From Acidimicrobiia bacterium (lineage in GTDB: Bacteria; Actinomycetota; Acidimicrobiia; Acidimicrobiales; AC-14), in the NCBI GenBank assembly GCA_023265025.1, contig JAHFUP010000012.1, forward strand, positions 21,252-85,251: 64,000 nucleotides of DNA, given 5' to 3'. The first letter of the stretch is position 1, and every line of letters starts with the position of its first letter. The notes under the pieces were generated by a model. It saw only the letters and a list, made by a program, of their open reading frames with translations. It was not told the origin of the DNA and did not search any database. Shown here piece after piece: positions 62,103 to 64,000 of the stretch. Both the position numbers and the translations under genes were made by a program.

Positions 62103-62457
62103 CTACGAAAATGCCAACGCGCCATCGGGCAGGCGATCGAGGCGGCTGCCGGTCAGCAGCCCGTAGCCGTCGAACATCTCATCGGTCTCGCCCCGCGCGT
62201 TGCGCACGTCCTTCCACAGCGGGCGCAGGACGGGGCAGTCGACCTGCGATGACGACGGCCTCCGCCAATTGATCTGCGGCTGCTGCATCGATAGCGACCG
62301 CCCGCGCCCCGGCGTCCGCCACAGCTGTCGCGAGCTCGACGACGTCGGAAACCTCAACTAGCTCGACGGCTGTCCCGAAAATCCGCTCCAGCTCGGCAAC
62401 CCGTTCGCGCCGGCGCCGTCCGAGGGGCAACGGGCCGATGCGCACGACGAGCGCCAT
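62103..62457 (-). pseudogene. Frameshifted small hypothetical gene
   Basis: The first part, MALVVRIGPLPLGRRRRERV to DQLAEAVVIAG, is protein-like and in one frame. After about 62240 a second frame continues with CPVLRPLWKDVRNARGETDE, MFDGYGLLTGSRLDRLPDGA to a stop at 62103. Joined, they make a protein of about 118 residues. A single-base shift near 62240 explains the split, either a true mutation or a sequencing error. The family is unknown to me. Confidence 0.5.
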
Positions 62458-62522
62458 GGCCGATCATTCTGTCCGTGGGGACGATCCCCTGCGTGGACCG
62501 TCGACCGGGGTAGCGTTGGGCC

Positions 62523-62720
62523 GTGCCTACAGCACCTCAGAGCAGACCAGGCCGCTTCGCTGAGATGGACTCCGGCCAGCTCGCCGACGCTGTGGAGCGC
62601 GCCTACGACCGTGACGAGACGCCGGACTGGGAGCTCGTCTTCGAACTCTCGCGCAGGGCCCTGTCTGCTGAAGCGGAGAACGACGCCGAAGCGGTTCTCA
62701 GAGCGGCTCATCCCGGTTAG
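62523..62720 (+). CDS. Small acidic hypothetical protein
   Basis: A 65-residue protein with a GTG start, or 51 residues from the internal ATG (MDSGQLADAVERAYDRDETP). The rest, DWELVFELSRRALSAEAEND, is helical and acidic. No family, signal peptide or membrane helix. Composition is protein-like, but support is modest. Confidence 0.45.
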   Translation: MPTAPQSRPGRFAEMDSGQLADAVERAYDRDETPDWELVFELSRRALSAEAENDAEAVLRAAHPG

Positions 62721-62848
62721 CGCCCCACCCGTGGTCGGTGCCGCTTCTCGCTGACCTGGGCGACGGCGCAGTATCAGCGGCGGCCAGCGATATCGCCCGG
62801 GACTGGATCGCCGCAGGGGGGACGGCGGTGGGGAATATCCGGCACAAC

Positions 62849-62995
62849 TTATCGGGACCGGCGGGTAGCGGTGGCCCGCCAAAGGAAGTAGATCGCCAAG
62901 AAGGCCGCGACGGCCACTCCGATCCATTGCGCGGCGAACGCCGATGCGAAGCCCGCGCTGAAGGCCGAAACCGCCCCAATGAGCCACACCAACAT
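62849..62995 (-). CDS. Small membrane protein
   Basis: A 48-residue protein, almost entirely two hydrophobic segments: MLVWLIGAVSAFSAGFASAF and AAQWIGVAVAAFLAIYFLWR, ending in a basic tail ATATRRSR. AGAGGA about 7 bases before the ATG supports it. Function unknown. It is too short for most gene finders. Confidence 0.5.
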   Translation of the reverse strand: MLVWLIGAVSAFSAGFASAFAAQWIGVAVAAFLAIYFLWRATATRRSR

Positions 62996-63268
62996 GGGAA
63001 CGTCCTCTACCCGTCGGATCACCGCTGGCAAGCCTAAGCTAAGCGGGTCCGACCGGCCGAGATCGAGTACCCCTGACGAGGTTGCCGCCTGGGTGTCCCC
63101 CCTTTGTGTAGTGGGTGCTTCGGACAGACTCGGATGCGGCCAGCGACGGCCGGCCGCCGCGCCGATTGGGGCGACGTTGACCCAATCCTGCACCGATTCG
63201 GGAGCTCGTCCGGTGCCCCCCGCTACGCTGGCGCCGTGGGATTCCTTGACTGACGGATATGGAGCCGT

Positions 63269-63526
63269 GTGGACGAGCTGGACCGGCGAGCTGGCATTCG
63301 CCTTGAGCCCGATCGCAGAGACAGCTACCGCAAGCGCGTAGCGTTCGGAGGCATTATCGCGTTCGTAATAGCGGTGGTTCAATTGTTCATGCAGGAGTGG
63401 ATAGTCGCGGGATTGTTCCTAGCGATCGTTGTGTACTCCCTCGTCGAACGACGTCATTGCTTCTTCTACTGGTCGGGCTGGCCCGTTCTGTTGCCCCGTC
63501 GCCACAATCGCAGCGACCCCGATTAG
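63269..63526 (+). CDS. Small membrane protein
   Basis: An 85-residue protein with a charged N-terminus (DELDRRAGIRLEPDRRDSYR) and two membrane segments (VAFGGIIAFVIAVVQLFMQE, WIVAGLFLAIVVYSLVERRH), then a short aromatic and basic tail. TGGAG precedes the GTG. No family recognised. Confidence 0.55.
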   Translation: MDELDRRAGIRLEPDRRDSYRKRVAFGGIIAFVIAVVQLFMQEWIVAGLFLAIVVYSLVERRHCFFYWSGWPVLLPRRHNRSDPD

Positions 63527-63649
63527 TCTCGCCGACCGGGCCGGGCCGGCCCCGGCTTAGCGTGGCCTTTCAAGGTTCACCCGGCGTCCAGATGCACCGG
63601 GGCCCCAGAGCATCTACTCTGGACGAACTAGTGTTCGTGAAGGAGTACG

Positions 63650-63901
63650 GTGACGAAACCCGGCGCGACAGGTAACAAGCCGGCACGGCGAAGAAGATCG
63701 CTTCGGCCGGAGGAGGAATGGGCGCGGGCCATGATCAGCCAGGCGCTGGGCGTTCCGGTCGAGCAGCACGACGATGGGTCACGCCCCGGAATGCACGACC
63801 TAGACATCGTCCACGACGATGTGACGCGAGCTGCCGTCGAGGTCACCGCTGCTGCTGACGCCGCCTCCATCGAGCTGTGGAATCCAGGACTCCTGACATA
63901 G
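63650..63901 (+). CDS. Hypothetical protein, probably truncated
   Basis: An 83-residue protein: SLRPEEEWARAMISQALGVP, VEQHDDGSRPGMHDLDIVHD, AVEVTAAADAASIELWN. The D...EVT pattern resembles the core of restriction-nuclease-like (PD-ExK) folds and similar longer actinobacterial proteins seem to continue past this point, so the stop at 63899 may cut it short. AAGGAG precedes the GTG start. No function is assigned. Confidence 0.5.
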   Translation: MTKPGATGNKPARRRRSLRPEEEWARAMISQALGVPVEQHDDGSRPGMHDLDIVHDDVTRAAVEVTAAADAASIELWNPGLLT

Positions 63902-63911
63902 CCCGCTGAAA

Positions 63912-63928
63912 CCCTTGTCGTGCAAGGG
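63912..63928 (+). terminator. Short hairpin after the last gene
   Basis: CCCTTG-TCGTG-CAAGGG forms a 6-bp stem with a 5-base loop 10 bases after the stop of the preceding gene. No T-tract follows, so it is only a weak terminator candidate. Confidence 0.3.
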
Positions 63929-64000
63929 CCCATCCACCATCTCCGACCGTCCAACGACGATAATAGATGATGTCGAGTGCCGCGGTCCTGGAGGGTGCTG

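Overview
The window is high-GC (roughly 70 %) bacterial chromosome with strong third-position G/C bias, many GTG and TTG starts and frequent 4-base ATGA or GTGA overlaps. The gene families (ANTAR regulators, BTAD/AfsR-type regulators with NB-ARC and TPR parts, DUF2510, septum-formation lipoproteins, FHA plus Ser/Thr kinase pairs, ECF sigma factors with membrane partners, secreted LDTRTG/SNLN repeat proteins) point to Actinomycetota. A member of the class Acidimicrobiia is my inference; there is no rRNA gene to test it. I saw no tRNA, rRNA or CRISPR array.

Layout. 0-9.6 kb: an M20 amidohydrolase cut by the window edge, CsbD and VOC proteins, a 2399-residue Ser/Thr kinase-like/ATPase/hybrid histidine kinase, and a CBS plus USP-like pair. 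9.7-17.8 kb: a secreted PGRP amidase with three surface repeats, a membrane histidine kinase, a glycosyltransferase, a lipoprotein, a GH25 lysozyme and a DHFR-fold reductase. 17.8-21.6 kb: two homologous secreted proteins around an ECF sigma/membrane partner pair, with the same 35-base leader in front of both transcription units. 21.8-27.3 kb: an M23 peptidase with five 46-residue repeats, a septum-formation lipoprotein, acetyltransferase and membrane proteins. 27.3-27.8 kb: a lasso-peptide-like precursor beside a remnant resembling the C-terminus of an asparagine-synthase-type cyclase. 27.9-32.1 kb: a co-directional signalling block (two small proteins, STAS-like, XRE, two GAF-ANTAR proteins, a GAF histidine kinase).

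32.1-45.9 kb is the most eroded part. It holds IS1380-like and DUF6431-like transposase remnants, an HxlR regulator divergent from a flavin oxidase with a tandem 21-bp operator candidate, a sialidase-like protein with a broken second copy, and a duplicated block (secreted protein divergent from a BTAD regulator) in which one copy is decayed and one is intact. An ECF sigma factor with a membrane cupin and a RIO-kinase-like tail fragment follow.

46-64 kb: a C39-like secreted peptidase, a second BTAD regulator coupled to a serine hydrolase, a second LDTRTG repeat protein, a sigma/membrane partner/secreted module facing an FHA-kinase-LURP-like module, an M14 carboxypeptidase, and several small or frameshifted genes near the right edge.

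Functionally the region is dominated by envelope proteins and by signal transduction: three ECF systems, three histidine kinases, two Ser/Thr kinase-like proteins, two ANTAR proteins and two intact BTAD regulators, apparently tuning cell-wall hydrolases and secreted proteins.
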